Part shown: positions 7,182-15,866 of the stretch, piece by piece | Position numbering within the stretch: the first letter of the stretch is position 1 | Layout of the letters: every line of letters starts with the position of its first letter | Assembly (NCBI GenBank): GCA_905235605.1 | Contig: CAJOMF010000006.1 | Span: forward strand, 3,678 to 49,444 | Direction of reading: 5' to 3' | DNA length: 45,767 nt | From: an uncultured bacterium | Lineage (GTDB): Bacteria; UBP6; UBA1177 | Translations under genes and position numbers: made by a program | The notes under the pieces: model-generated | What the model was told of the DNA's origin: nothing | The model's database searches: none | The model's input: the letters and a program-made list of their open reading frames with translations, nothing else

Positions 7182-8648
7182 ATGACAAAAGAGATCATCA
7201 TAGAAAACACGAACAACTTAAAGGAAGATCAATATAAGGATACAAGCATCACCGCATCAGCACTGAACGATCCCGATATCCCGGCAAAAATCTGGGAAAT
7301 GATGCAGCTTTATGAATACGGTGACGGCTCTTTCGAGCAGCAGAAAAAGAACTTCATCCGTCAAGGAGAGTTCATGAAGGATTTTGAGGACAGTTACGAC
7401 GGCTGGAGCGGAAAATGCACATACTTTTCGCCGGCTTACCACGATCTTACGCTGAGCCAGCTTAGAAAATATTTCACATGGCGGACCTCGGCGCGAAAAG
7501 GGAAATTTCAGCCTATAGAATCTCCTTTCGTATATCTCTATCTCAACGAACTGCTCTGCGGGATCGGCGCTGAAACACCCGAAGAAACTCTGAAAAAAAT
7601 GGCTGATTTTGAAACCGGATTCGTAAATTCAGGCTTTGCCGATACACTTCTGCAGATGCACCTTAAAAGTTGGATGTTCGAATACGCGGTCATTCATGAT
7701 TTTCAGCCTGAAACTGTCATGCACTATGCCGACCCGCGGATCCTGGCGCACGACACATACCTTTCGACTCTCAGAAATCCGGCGGCGAAAAATGATAACG
7801 AAATATTTATGGCACTCAGTTTTTTTGCGGAAAAAGATCTCTTTCTTTCTCCTGTCGTAACCGAGTGCGGAAGCAGAGGGAAGCACCTTTTCGCGGAACT
7901 CTGGAAATGCGTTTTAAGCCGCTTCAACAAAGATGATACTGACTTTTTTACTGCATGTTTCGGAGAGGCACAAACTTCGAGATGGTATCCTCTTTTCAAC
8001 GCTCTTTTCCGCGATGACGGCGGCGATTCCGACAAAAATTGCGTGCTTAACGAATGCAGAAAATACTTCTGCCGCGGAGGAATCTGGTATGAAGAGAGCT
8101 TCAGCAGAATTCAGTTCGACAAAGTGAGATTCAACGCGCTTCTTCACGAAGCTGAAAGAGTTTTCCGCAAATACTTGAAAGCGGGAAAGGCTCTGCGCCT
8201 GAAACCTGATGAGACCTGGGCGACACAGTATGCCGAAACAGTAGTAGAAGCCGATAAAAAAGCTGAAGCTGAAGCAAAAAGACCTGAAATAAACATCGAT
8301 TTGTCGGGACTCGACAAAATCAGAAGCGATGCGGCAGTTACGCGTGAAAGCCTTCTCACCGAAGAAGAGATAGAAGAAGAAAGCAATAGCGTTCCGACCT
8401 CAGAAAATGAAGGAAACAGCCTTCTCGATGCTGTCAACACCGAAATCCTGCGAAGTCTGCTTAAAAACGGCTCCGCCGACGAATACATAAAAGCGGCTCA
8501 CCTCATGCCCTCGGTCGTAGCAGATACCATAAATGCCGCCCTGTTTGACGAGATCGGCGACAACGTCATTGAATGTAACGGAAAAACACTCAGGATCATT
8601 GAAGATTATGTTGAAGAAGTTGCGGAGATATTGCATTGTGTTTCATAA
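7182..8648 (+). CDS. TerB_N/TerB_C domain protein
   Basis: Residues 95-130 contain a pattern typical of TerB_N domains: YFTWRTSARKGKF, then FVYLYLNELLCGIG. From 369 on the sequence looks like TerB_C (NIDLSGLDKIRSDAAVTRESLL spread over 371-392, then an acidic helical tail). No central metal-binding TerB domain is evident between them. TerB_N and TerB_C proteins belong to the Ter-type stress and DNA-processing networks and often accompany ATPases and Lhr-like helicases, as found 3.6-5 kb downstream here. The protein has no signal peptide and is probably cytosolic. The ATG has a weak ribosome site. A lipoprotein gene follows 34 bp later. The exact biochemical role is unknown. Confidence 0.75.
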   Translation: MTKEIIIENTNNLKEDQYKDTSITASALNDPDIPAKIWEMMQLYEYGDGSFEQQKKNFIRQGEFMKDFEDSYDGWSGKCTYFSPAYHDLTLSQLRKYFTWRTSARKGKFQPIESPFVYLYLNELLCGIGAETPEETLKKMADFETGFVNSGFADTLLQMHLKSWMFEYAVIHDFQPETVMHYADPRILAHDTYLSTLRNPAAKNDNEIFMALSFFAEKDLFLSPVVTECGSRGKHLFAELWKCVLSRFNKDDTDFFTACFGEAQTSRWYPLFNALFRDDGGDSDKNCVLNECRKYFCRGGIWYEESFSRIQFDKVRFNALLHEAERVFRKYLKAGKALRLKPDETWATQYAETVVEADKKAEAEAKRPEINIDLSGLDKIRSDAAVTRESLLTEEEIEEESNSVPTSENEGNSLLDAVNTEILRSLLKNGSADEYIKAAHLMPSVVADTINAALFDEIGDNVIECNGKTLRIIEDYVEEVAEILHCVS

Positions 8649-8682
8649 CACCTGTAATTTTGCGGTTTTTTTTGGAGAGAAA

Positions 8683-9516
8683 ATGAAAAAAAATATAGTT
8701 ATCTTTGCAGTGTTTACAGTGATGTTTTTCATGGTCGGCTGCCACAAATTGCAGTGGTCAAACCGTTCGCCAGACGAAATGAACTGGCCAAAGGCGATAG
8801 AGTATTGCCGCAACTTGAATGAAAGCGGTCACAGCGACTGGAGACTGCCGGATATTGATGAAGTCAGGACTCTTATCAAAAACTGTCCAAACACAGAGCC
8901 TGGCGGAGTGTGCAAAGTCAGCGAGAAGAACGGCTGCTTGACCGAGAAATGCTGGAATAATAAAACCTGCTATTGTGAAAGAAAAAACGAGAAAGGCTAT
9001 TATAACAAACTTGGAGATGATGACTGGTTTTGGTCTTATTCTACTTCATTATTTTTGACAAGCTTTGCATGGGGCGTGGATTTCGCAAGAGGGTATGTGA
9101 TGGAAAATAACAAGTTGTCAAAACGTCACTATGCTCGTTGTGTGAGGGACGGCATAACTCAAAACTCTCAGAAGTCTGATCCTGAAGTTGATTTCGGCTT
9201 CAATGGTACGGGTGCGGTTGTTATGGGGACTCTTGACAAATCAGTCATCAAGGATGTAATCAGAAAGCACTGGCCGGATATCAGAACGTGTTATGAAAAT
9301 GAACTTAAAAAGGACCCGAAACTTTCCGGAAGAATAGCTGTCAACTTTGTCATTTCTGCAACAGGTAATGTGAACAGTTCCAAAGTGCAGAGAACTACTC
9401 TGGAAAACGAAGTTGTCGAAAGCTGCGTCGCAGATCAGATCAAAAAGATCCAATTCCCTGCTCCTAAAGGTGGCGGTACTGTTATCGTGAACTATCCTTT
9501 CGTATTCGAGGAATGA
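8683..9516 (+). CDS. Lipoprotein with DUF1566 (Lcl_C) and AgmX/PglI C-terminal domains
   Basis: I chose ATG 8683 because TTTGGAGAGAAA precedes it and it opens a lipoprotein signal peptide with lipobox FMVGC (Cys20); an upstream in-frame extension overlaps the TerB gene and lacks these. The 277 residues contain a DUF1566/Lcl_C-like domain (NWPKAIEYC, then SDWRLPDIDEVRTL, then YARCVRD). From about 185 there is an AgmX/PglI-type domain (DKSVIKDVIRKHWPDIRTCY, FVISATGNV, ending YPFVFEE). AgmX-type ends are abundant in Myxococcota envelope and gliding-related proteins. It follows TerB by 34 bp and may be co-transcribed with it. Confidence 0.85.
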   Translation: MKKNIVIFAVFTVMFFMVGCHKLQWSNRSPDEMNWPKAIEYCRNLNESGHSDWRLPDIDEVRTLIKNCPNTEPGGVCKVSEKNGCLTEKCWNNKTCYCERKNEKGYYNKLGDDDWFWSYSTSLFLTSFAWGVDFARGYVMENNKLSKRHYARCVRDGITQNSQKSDPEVDFGFNGTGAVVMGTLDKSVIKDVIRKHWPDIRTCYENELKKDPKLSGRIAVNFVISATGNVNSSKVQRTTLENEVVESCVADQIKKIQFPAPKGGGTVIVNYPFVFEE

Positions 9517-9529
9517 AATGTAAAATACT

Positions 9530-9640
9530 ATTTTTGTGAGCTTGCTTCGATAGGCTCAGCAACCACAGTCATTGTCGGAGCGCAAGCGGCCCGCGTGCTG
9601 AATTTGCGGGCAAGCCAACCTAAGCTCCCAGAGTTTTTAC
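9530..9640. repeat. Extragenic inverted-repeat element between convergent genes
   Basis: The gap between the convergent lipoprotein and KilA-N genes holds a GC-richer segment with outer GAGCTT (9538-9543) and AAGCTC (9622-9627). An inner stem GCCCGC (9589-9594) pairs with GCGGGC (9606-9611). It also has the phrase CTTCGATAGGCTCAGCAACC, which resembles a class of interspersed palindromic repeats seen between genes of many bacteria. It may also end transcription from both sides. Confidence 0.5.
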
Positions 9641-9659
9641 AAAATAACGGGTTGATTTT

Positions 9660-10484
9660 TCAACAAGTTTTTTCGGAATTTTTATCTGCGAGCAACCGTT
9701 GTTCAGCGACATTTTCAAGTATCTGCATCTGCTGAATGGCGATTTTGTTGAGTTTTTCTATACGCTCGGACTGCGGAAACCCGTCATTTATGAAAACAGC
9801 GTTCAGATTTTCCATATTTGAAAGGCAGATCAGTTGATTTATCGTGGCGTAATCGCGGATATTGCCGGAAAGTTCAGGATTGCTATCGCGCCACTCTTTC
9901 GCAGTCACTCCGAAAAGCGCGACATTGAGCATATCGGCTTCATCAGCATAAACAAAAGACTTTTGAGCCGCTGTAAGTTCAGGAGGGATCAGGTTGCGGC
10001 TGACTGCGCTCGTGTGAATGTGGTAGTTTATTTTTGCCAGCTCTCGTTTAGCACTCCAGCCGAGTTGTTTCTGTTCTTCAGCTTTGAGACGCTGAAAATC
10101 TTTGACCATATATATCTTGAATTCCGGGCTGATCCACATCGCAAATTCAAAGGCTATATCCTTGTGTGCGTAGGTTCCGCCGTAACGACCTGCCTTTGCC
10201 TGCAAACTTACGGCGTGTGTCCGTGCGACAAATTCTTTGACACTTATCTTGAAACTATTCAACCCCGATTGACTTTTAATTGAGGCGAATTCGCTATAAT
10301 TAAAATTCGGATTGTAAACTTCCTCCCAAATGCCGATATACTCCAAAGTGTTTCTGTTTCTAAGCCAGTCGCTGACGAAAAAATCGCCGTCTTTTGCTTT
10401 CAGCATATCGGTCAGACAAAGATAATCCTCGTTGTCCATGCGAATTACCGAAATAGTCTCACCTTTTACTGTCAACTTTTGCAT
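9660..10484 (-). CDS. KilA-N domain protein
   Basis: The N-terminal half of this 274-residue protein shows the KilA-N/APSES-like DNA-binding pattern common in phage and accessory DNA: ISVIRMDNEDYLCLTDML, then SDWLRNRNTLEYIGIWEE, then AGRYGGTYAHKDIAFEFAMW. The C-terminal half is helical, with a region seen in many such proteins (ELTAAQKSFVYADEADMLNV). It probably binds DNA as a regulator. The start is well supported (GGAGG before the ATG). It points against its neighbours in the accessory island, and a perfect inverted repeat 85 bp upstream may be its operator. Confidence 0.88.
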   Translation of the reverse strand: MQKLTVKGETISVIRMDNEDYLCLTDMLKAKDGDFFVSDWLRNRNTLEYIGIWEEVYNPNFNYSEFASIKSQSGLNSFKISVKEFVARTHAVSLQAKAGRYGGTYAHKDIAFEFAMWISPEFKIYMVKDFQRLKAEEQKQLGWSAKRELAKINYHIHTSAVSRNLIPPELTAAQKSFVYADEADMLNVALFGVTAKEWRDSNPELSGNIRDYATINQLICLSNMENLNAVFINDGFPQSERIEKLNKIAIQQMQILENVAEQRLLADKNSEKTC

Positions 10485-10778
10485 TTAAACCTCCAAAGAT
10501 ATCAAAGAAAATTTTTCGATAAATAAAATAAAATTTTTGATAAAAAATTGAGTTCTATTTTCTAATATTTTGTAATTTTTACAAAGTTATTTTAGCAAAA
10601 CCACAAAGATCAAAGTAAAAAAGTCCGCTGCGTCATAAATTCCGATTAGCACACGGTTTCACAACATAACTTTCTGATTTTTCAAGCGATTTTCTACACA
10701 ATATCCTTCTTCGGGATTCTATTCCGATACATATCTTGCTAAAGTATAAAATTTATTTTTGGAGAAATTATCTTTTTC
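10485..10778. other. AT-rich gene-free stretch with a TTTGTAA inverted repeat
   Basis: No gene is seen between the KilA-N start and the ATPase promoter. The stretch is very AT-rich. One perfect inverted repeat stands out, TTTGTAA-TTT-TTACAAA at 10569-10585, which is a candidate operator for the KilA-N gene. I see no tRNA, terminator or clear insertion-sequence end. Confidence 0.5.
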
Positions 10779-10807
10779 TTGCAATCAGCTGATTTTTATC
10801 GTATATT
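10779..10807 (+). promoter_or_regulatory. Putative promoter of the ATPase-helicase operon
   Basis: TTGCAA (10779-10784), a 17-bp spacer and TATATT (10802-10807). Transcription would start near 10814, leaving GGAGG (10830-10834) in the leader and favouring ATG 10850 over the upstream TTG 10823 as start codon. Confidence 0.55.
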
Positions 10808-10849
10808 TTTGCTCGGACAAAGTTGAGTCGGAGGAAACCGAGTAAAAAA

Positions 10850-12277
10850 ATGAAAGAAGCAAATTTCTCAGAAAATTTCCTGGGGCGCGAAAACGAGCTT
10901 AAAACACTTGCTGGTTTTTATTCAAAAAACGGGCTTCAGGCGGCACTTGTCTACGGAAGACGCAGGATAGGAAAGACAGAACTTATCAAACATTCTTTGA
11001 GCAGACTTTCGGCGACATCAATTTACTTTGAAAGCAAGGAGACTTTTGAAGAAAACAATGTTTCGTCGCTTTCTGAAATAATTTCAGATGTTCTGGGTTT
11101 TCCGCCGCTTGCCTTCAAAAGCATTGAGGAAGTTCTCGATTTTGTTTTCAGGCAGGCAGGACAAAAGGAGATCGTTCTCGTAATCGACGAATATTCCTAC
11201 TTGCGGAAAGTCGTCAAAGGGCTGGACAGCATCATTCAGTATCTGATTGACAAATATAAAAGCTCATCAATGCTGAAACTCATTCTCTGCGGCTCTTACA
11301 TCGACACGATGGAAAGCCTTCTTGAAAAGCAGAATCCGCTCTTCGGACGGTTCGATCTGGTCATAAATCTCAAAGCTATGGACTATTATGAAGCGGCTTT
11401 GTTTTATGAAAATTTCAGCGATGAAGACAAAGTCCGTCTCTATTCGGTTTTCGGCGGAGTGCCGTATTATACGCGGCTTATCGATCCTGAAAAAAGCGTG
11501 AGAGAAAATATTCTTGAGCTTATCGCAACCCCAGGCAGCCGTCTGGAAACTGAAGTAATTATGTATTTGAAATCGGAAATCCAGCGAATGGCCAATGCCT
11601 ATGAAGTTTTTGAAATTCTTGCGAAAGGTCGCGTAAAATTCAGCGATATTCTCTCGGAATCCTCGGTTTCAAGCTCACCGGCCCTTTCCGATATTCTCGA
11701 AAAACTGCAAAAAATGGAGATCATCAGAAAATATGCGCCGATAAACGATGAAAACAACAAGAAAAAATGCGGCTACTACATCTGCGACCAGCTTTCGCTT
11801 TTTTATTTCAAGTATATTTACAGAAATCTGTCCCGCTTGAATGTCATGAATCCCGATGTTTTCTTCGACAGATTCATTCAGCAGGACTTTGAAGAGCAGT
11901 ATGTTCCTAAATGTTTTGAAGAGATCTGCCGTCAGTATCTTATAAGAAAGAACAAAGCATGTGAACTCGAAAATCCTTTTGAAAAAATAGGGAAATATTA
12001 CTACGACGATCCTGCAAACCGCAGAAACGGCGAGTTCGACATCGTGACTCAGGATGGAAATGATTTCATTTTCTATGAAGCAAAATTCCGCGCCGCGCCT
12101 GTAACCCAGGAGATGATTGATGAAGAAATCAAACAGGTGAACGCCGCCGGACTCACCTGCAGAAAATACGGTTTTTTCAGCCGCTCGGGATTCGACGGCA
12201 TAAAAAAACAGAATGGGAAAGACTTGATTTTATTCAAGCTTTCGGATTTATATCTTTTTACAGTAAAAAACAGATAA
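10850..12277 (+). CDS. Archaeal-type P-loop ATPase with DUF234-like nuclease-fold C-terminus
   Basis: Walker A GRRRIGKT is at 36-43 and a Walker B-like VLVIDEYSYL near 110-120, with LGRENEL at 11-17 as usual in this ATPase family (PF01637 type). The C-terminal part (EFDIVTQDG, then FYEAKFR) looks like the DUF234 PD-(D/E)XK-like domain. With ATG 10850 the protein has 475 residues; a TTG at 10823 would add nine, but lies only about 9 bp from the predicted transcription start. It is the first gene of a run of four tightly spaced genes (gap of 13 bp to the next). These ATPases are common accessory genes of unknown function, possibly linked to toxin-antitoxin or defence roles. Confidence 0.85.
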   Translation: MKEANFSENFLGRENELKTLAGFYSKNGLQAALVYGRRRIGKTELIKHSLSRLSATSIYFESKETFEENNVSSLSEIISDVLGFPPLAFKSIEEVLDFVFRQAGQKEIVLVIDEYSYLRKVVKGLDSIIQYLIDKYKSSSMLKLILCGSYIDTMESLLEKQNPLFGRFDLVINLKAMDYYEAALFYENFSDEDKVRLYSVFGGVPYYTRLIDPEKSVRENILELIATPGSRLETEVIMYLKSEIQRMANAYEVFEILAKGRVKFSDILSESSVSSSPALSDILEKLQKMEIIRKYAPINDENNKKKCGYYICDQLSLFYFKYIYRNLSRLNVMNPDVFFDRFIQQDFEEQYVPKCFEEICRQYLIRKNKACELENPFEKIGKYYYDDPANRRNGEFDIVTQDGNDFIFYEAKFRAAPVTQEMIDEEIKQVNAAGLTCRKYGFFSRSGFDGIKKQNGKDLILFKLSDLYLFTVKNR

Positions 12278-12290
12278 AACGGGTGTACAA

Positions 12291-13622
12291 ATGGAAGAAA
12301 ATAAGAGAATTATACCAAAGCGCATAGCCCAGACCGTTATAAATTCGCTGAAAGGCGGCGTTGTTCCGAGAATCGGGCTACCCTACATCGCGGTAGGCAG
12401 AAAAAGCGAGATCGAGGCACTGCTGCACGATGTTGAGATCATCTCTGAAGGCGGTGCGTCGTTCCGTTTTATCGTCGGAAGATACGGCTCAGGAAAGAGT
12501 TTTCTCATCCAGACGATACGGAATTATGTGATGGACAAAGGTTTCATCGTTGCCGATGCCGACCTTTCGCCCGAAAGAAGACTTCAGGGAACTCACGGGC
12601 AGGGACTTGCGACTTACCGCGAACTTATCGGAAACCTTTCGACCAAAACCAAGCCCGAAGGCGGTGCGCTGACGCTCGTGCTCGACCGCTGGATAAACAC
12701 GGTGCAGTCTGAAACGATGCAGGAAAGCGGACTTTCGCCCGACGATCCGGCTTTGGCGGCGGCTGTTGACAGAAAAATTTATGCAGTGACAAGTGCTGTG
12801 AGCGAACTAGTACATGGATTCGAGTTTGCAAGACTTCTTTCGCTCTATTACCGCGCTTATTCTGAAGGAAACGACGAAACGAAAATGAAGGTCGTCCGCT
12901 GGTTCCGCGCCGAATACGCGACAAAGCGCGAGGCAAAGGAAGAACTCGGCGTGAACATCATAATCACAGACGACGACTGGTACGACTACCTCAAACTTTT
13001 CGCCCTCTTTTTCAGGCTCGCCGGATATGCCGGAATGATGATAATGATCGACGAACTCGTAAACATCTACAAGATCCCGAATTCGATAACCAGGCAATAT
13101 AATTACGAAAAAATGCTCACGATGTATAACGACACTCTTCAGGGGAAGGCGCGTTATTTGGGCATCATCATGGGTGCGACACCGCAGGCGGTCGATGACA
13201 GAAGACGCGGAGTTTACAGCTATGAAGCGCTCCGTTCACGCCTTGCCGAAGGAAAATTTTCGAAGGAAGGTGCGCGCGATCTGCTTGCTCCTGTGATCAG
13301 GCTTGAACCTCTCACAGCAGAAGAGATGCTCGTTTTATGCGAAAAGCTGGCCGATATGCACGCCGGACTTTACGGATATGAGCGTAAGATCGGAGTTGAT
13401 GAGCTCTCAGCTTTCATCAAGCTCGAATACGGAAGGATCGGGGCAGACCAGAACATCACGCCGCGCGAAGTCATCAGGGATTTCATCGAACTCATGGATC
13501 TCATGTATCAGAACCCTAAAATGAATATGGCGGAACTACTTCAGTCGGACGATTTCACATACACAAAATCGGAAGCAGTCTCTGACGAAACCGGCGAGGA
13601 TTTCGCGGAGTTCACGATATGA
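12291..13622 (+). CDS. BrxD-like P-loop ATPase (DUF2791 type)
   Basis: The 443-residue protein has Walker A GRYGSGKS at 63-70 and Walker B IMIDEL near 251-256. The opening (RIAQTVINSLKGGVVPRIGL) and the segment SPERRLQGTHGQGLATYREL around 93-112 match the ATPase family that includes BrxD of type 2 BREX phage-defence systems. It presumably couples ATP hydrolysis to a DNA-processing partner. Its stop codon overlaps the helicase start in an ATGA (13619-13622), so the two are made together. In BREX, BrxD is likewise paired with an Lhr-like helicase (BrxHI). No BREX methylase (PglX) or phosphatase (PglZ) lies in the window, so this is a stand-alone module or one attached to TerB. Confidence 0.82.
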   Translation: MEENKRIIPKRIAQTVINSLKGGVVPRIGLPYIAVGRKSEIEALLHDVEIISEGGASFRFIVGRYGSGKSFLIQTIRNYVMDKGFIVADADLSPERRLQGTHGQGLATYRELIGNLSTKTKPEGGALTLVLDRWINTVQSETMQESGLSPDDPALAAAVDRKIYAVTSAVSELVHGFEFARLLSLYYRAYSEGNDETKMKVVRWFRAEYATKREAKEELGVNIIITDDDWYDYLKLFALFFRLAGYAGMMIMIDELVNIYKIPNSITRQYNYEKMLTMYNDTLQGKARYLGIIMGATPQAVDDRRRGVYSYEALRSRLAEGKFSKEGARDLLAPVIRLEPLTAEEMLVLCEKLADMHAGLYGYERKIGVDELSAFIKLEYGRIGADQNITPREVIRDFIELMDLMYQNPKMNMAELLQSDDFTYTKSEAVSDETGEDFAEFTI

Positions 13623-15865
13623 ACGTATTTGCCAGATACGCTCCTTTTATTCAGGATTACATCTACCGAAGCGGCTGGAAGGTGCTGCGCGCCGTGCAGA
13701 ATGCTGCGGGAGAGGCTATTTTCGGAAGCGACGACAATGTTCTTCTTGCTGCGTCTACCGCATCGGGAAAGACCGAGGCTGCGTTTTTCCCTATCCTGAC
13801 CATGCTTGAGGAAGATCCGTCATCGAGTGTCGGAGTTCTCTATATCGCACCGCTTAAAGCACTGATCAACGACCAGTTCGGAAGGATAAACGAGCTTTGC
13901 GAAGAAGCTGCGATCCCTGTTTACCGCTGGCACGGCGATGTTCCGCAGACGCAGAAAAGAAAACTCATAAAAAAGCCCGCGGGAATTCTTCAGATAACGC
14001 CCGAATCGCTTGAATCGCTTCTGATAAACAAGCACATGGAAATTCCGGCTCTTTTCGGAGACTTGCGTTTTGTAGTCGTTGACGAGATCCATTCGCTTCT
14101 GCGCGGTGACCGCGGAATGCAGACTTTCAGCCTGATCGAGCGCCTGTGCAGAGTTGCAGGATGCAACCCTCGAAGGATCGGACTTTCGGCGACTATCGGA
14201 GATCCCGAAGCGGCAGGTGTTTTCCTTTCGGCAGGAAGCGGCAGAAAGACCGTGATCCCGCGTTTTGACGGCGGAAAGGAAGTGTGGCGGCTCTCAATGG
14301 AGCATTTTTACAACACAGATCCTCAGGCAGATTCAGCCGATATTCCAAACGAAGCAACAGAAGACGAAGCAGCGACCGATACCGCGCCGGATAAGGCCGA
14401 TCCTGGTCTTGGCTATATTTTTGAGCATACGAGAGGCAGAAAGTGCCTTATTTTCACCAATTCAAGGGAAGAGTGCGAATCGGTGTGCCAGAATCTGCGG
14501 CAGTACTGCGAAATAAAGCACGAACCCGACCGCTTTCTCATTCACCACGGCAACCTTTCGGCATCCTACCGGGAAAGTGCAGAAGAAGAGATGAAAGACG
14601 ACTCTTCGCTGATGTCTGTCTGCGCCACGGCGACGCTTGAACTCGGGATAGATATCGGAAAACTCGAACGCGCCTTCCAGATCGATGCGCCTTTTACAGT
14701 TTCAGGCTTTCTGCAGCGGATGGGACGTACAGGCAGACGCGGAGATCCCTCGGAAATGCGTTTCGTCACGCGTGAAGACCACCCCGAAGAAAGGGCGATG
14801 CTTCCCGCGCTTATTCCGTGGTATCTCGTGCAGGGTATCGCGATAGTGCAGCTTTACATCGAAGAGCGCTTCGTCGAGCCGCCGAAGACTGACAGGCTTC
14901 CCTTCAGTCTGCTCTACCATCAGACAATGAGCACGCTTGCATCATGTGGAGAAATGACTCCTGCAGAGCTTGCTTCGAGAGTGCTTCCTCTCAACTGCTT
15001 CCAAAGGATAACTGCTGATGACTACAAGCTCCTGCTCAGACACCTGATAAATAGCGGGCACATCAGCAGAACCGAAAACGGCGGTCTCATCGTCGGACTT
15101 GCAGGAGAGCGCATAGTCAGCAACTTCAAATTCTACGCGGTATTTCAGGAAAATATCGAATATTCGGTAAAAGCCGGTTCGGAGGAGCTGGGAACGATCG
15201 TTAAGCCGCCGCCGGCAGGAGAAAAGATCGCGATCGCAGGCAGAGTCTGGGTCGTTGACGAAGTAGACCACAAAAAAAGGATCGTTTACTGCACGCTTGT
15301 CAAAGGAAATATCCCGGCATATTTCGGCGATGTCGCAGGGGACATCCACACCCGCATTCTTGAGCGGATGCGCGGCGTTTTAAGTGAAGAAAAAAGCTAT
15401 CCCTACCTCATGCGCCACGCAGTTGCAAGGCTAAGCGATGCAAGAAAAACTTTTCTGAATGCGGGAGTCGCACGGAAACCTCTCGTTCACTTGGGCGGCA
15501 ATATGTGGGCACTTTTCCCGTGGCTCGGAACTTATGCTTTCATCGCGCTTGAGCGCTTTTTGAAAATACGCTGCGGCTCTGCTTTAGGACTCAAAGGACT
15601 TTCTTCGTCTCGCCCCTACTTCATGCAGTTCACGATGAAAGCAGATCCCGAAACTTTCTACAAAACAGTCGCGGAAGAAGCAGCGAAAGGTATCGACCCG
15701 ATGGAGCTCATCTATCCGAAAGAGAATCCCGTTTTTGAAAAATACGACGAATTCGTGCCTGTAGAACTTATCAGAAAAGGCTTTGCTTTCGGAATTTTAG
15801 ATATCGAAGGAATGAAAAAACGGATTTCGGAGTGGGCAAACATCGTGGATTCCAAACGGAGTTGA
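13619..15865 (+). CDS. Lhr-like DEAD/DEAH-box helicase (BrxHI-like)
   Basis: This superfamily 2 helicase of 748 residues has all core motifs: Walker A STASGKT (46-52), PLKAL (78-82), DEIH (155-158), SAT (190-192), ATLELGIDIG (338-347) and QRMGRTGRRG (366-375). The C-terminal 350 residues resemble the extended region of Lhr-type helicases, which translocate on single-stranded DNA. An acidic insert (about 235-265, DPQADSADIPNEATEDEAAT) separates the two RecA-like lobes. The start overlaps the BrxD-like gene by four bases, and the hydrolase gene begins one base after the stop. A role in DNA processing or phage defence is inferred from this pairing and from the TerB protein upstream. Confidence 0.9.
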   Translation: MNVFARYAPFIQDYIYRSGWKVLRAVQNAAGEAIFGSDDNVLLAASTASGKTEAAFFPILTMLEEDPSSSVGVLYIAPLKALINDQFGRINELCEEAAIPVYRWHGDVPQTQKRKLIKKPAGILQITPESLESLLINKHMEIPALFGDLRFVVVDEIHSLLRGDRGMQTFSLIERLCRVAGCNPRRIGLSATIGDPEAAGVFLSAGSGRKTVIPRFDGGKEVWRLSMEHFYNTDPQADSADIPNEATEDEAATDTAPDKADPGLGYIFEHTRGRKCLIFTNSREECESVCQNLRQYCEIKHEPDRFLIHHGNLSASYRESAEEEMKDDSSLMSVCATATLELGIDIGKLERAFQIDAPFTVSGFLQRMGRTGRRGDPSEMRFVTREDHPEERAMLPALIPWYLVQGIAIVQLYIEERFVEPPKTDRLPFSLLYHQTMSTLASCGEMTPAELASRVLPLNCFQRITADDYKLLLRHLINSGHISRTENGGLIVGLAGERIVSNFKFYAVFQENIEYSVKAGSEELGTIVKPPPAGEKIAIAGRVWVVDEVDHKKRIVYCTLVKGNIPAYFGDVAGDIHTRILERMRGVLSEEKSYPYLMRHAVARLSDARKTFLNAGVARKPLVHLGGNMWALFPWLGTYAFIALERFLKIRCGSALGLKGLSSSRPYFMQFTMKADPETFYKTVAEEAAKGIDPMELIYPKENPVFEKYDEFVPVELIRKGFAFGILDIEGMKKRISEWANIVDSKRS

Positions 15866-15866
15866 A

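Noticed and set aside
9660-10484. A prophage
   Set aside because: KilA-N is a phage-type domain, but no integrase, capsid, terminase or lysis gene is in the window.
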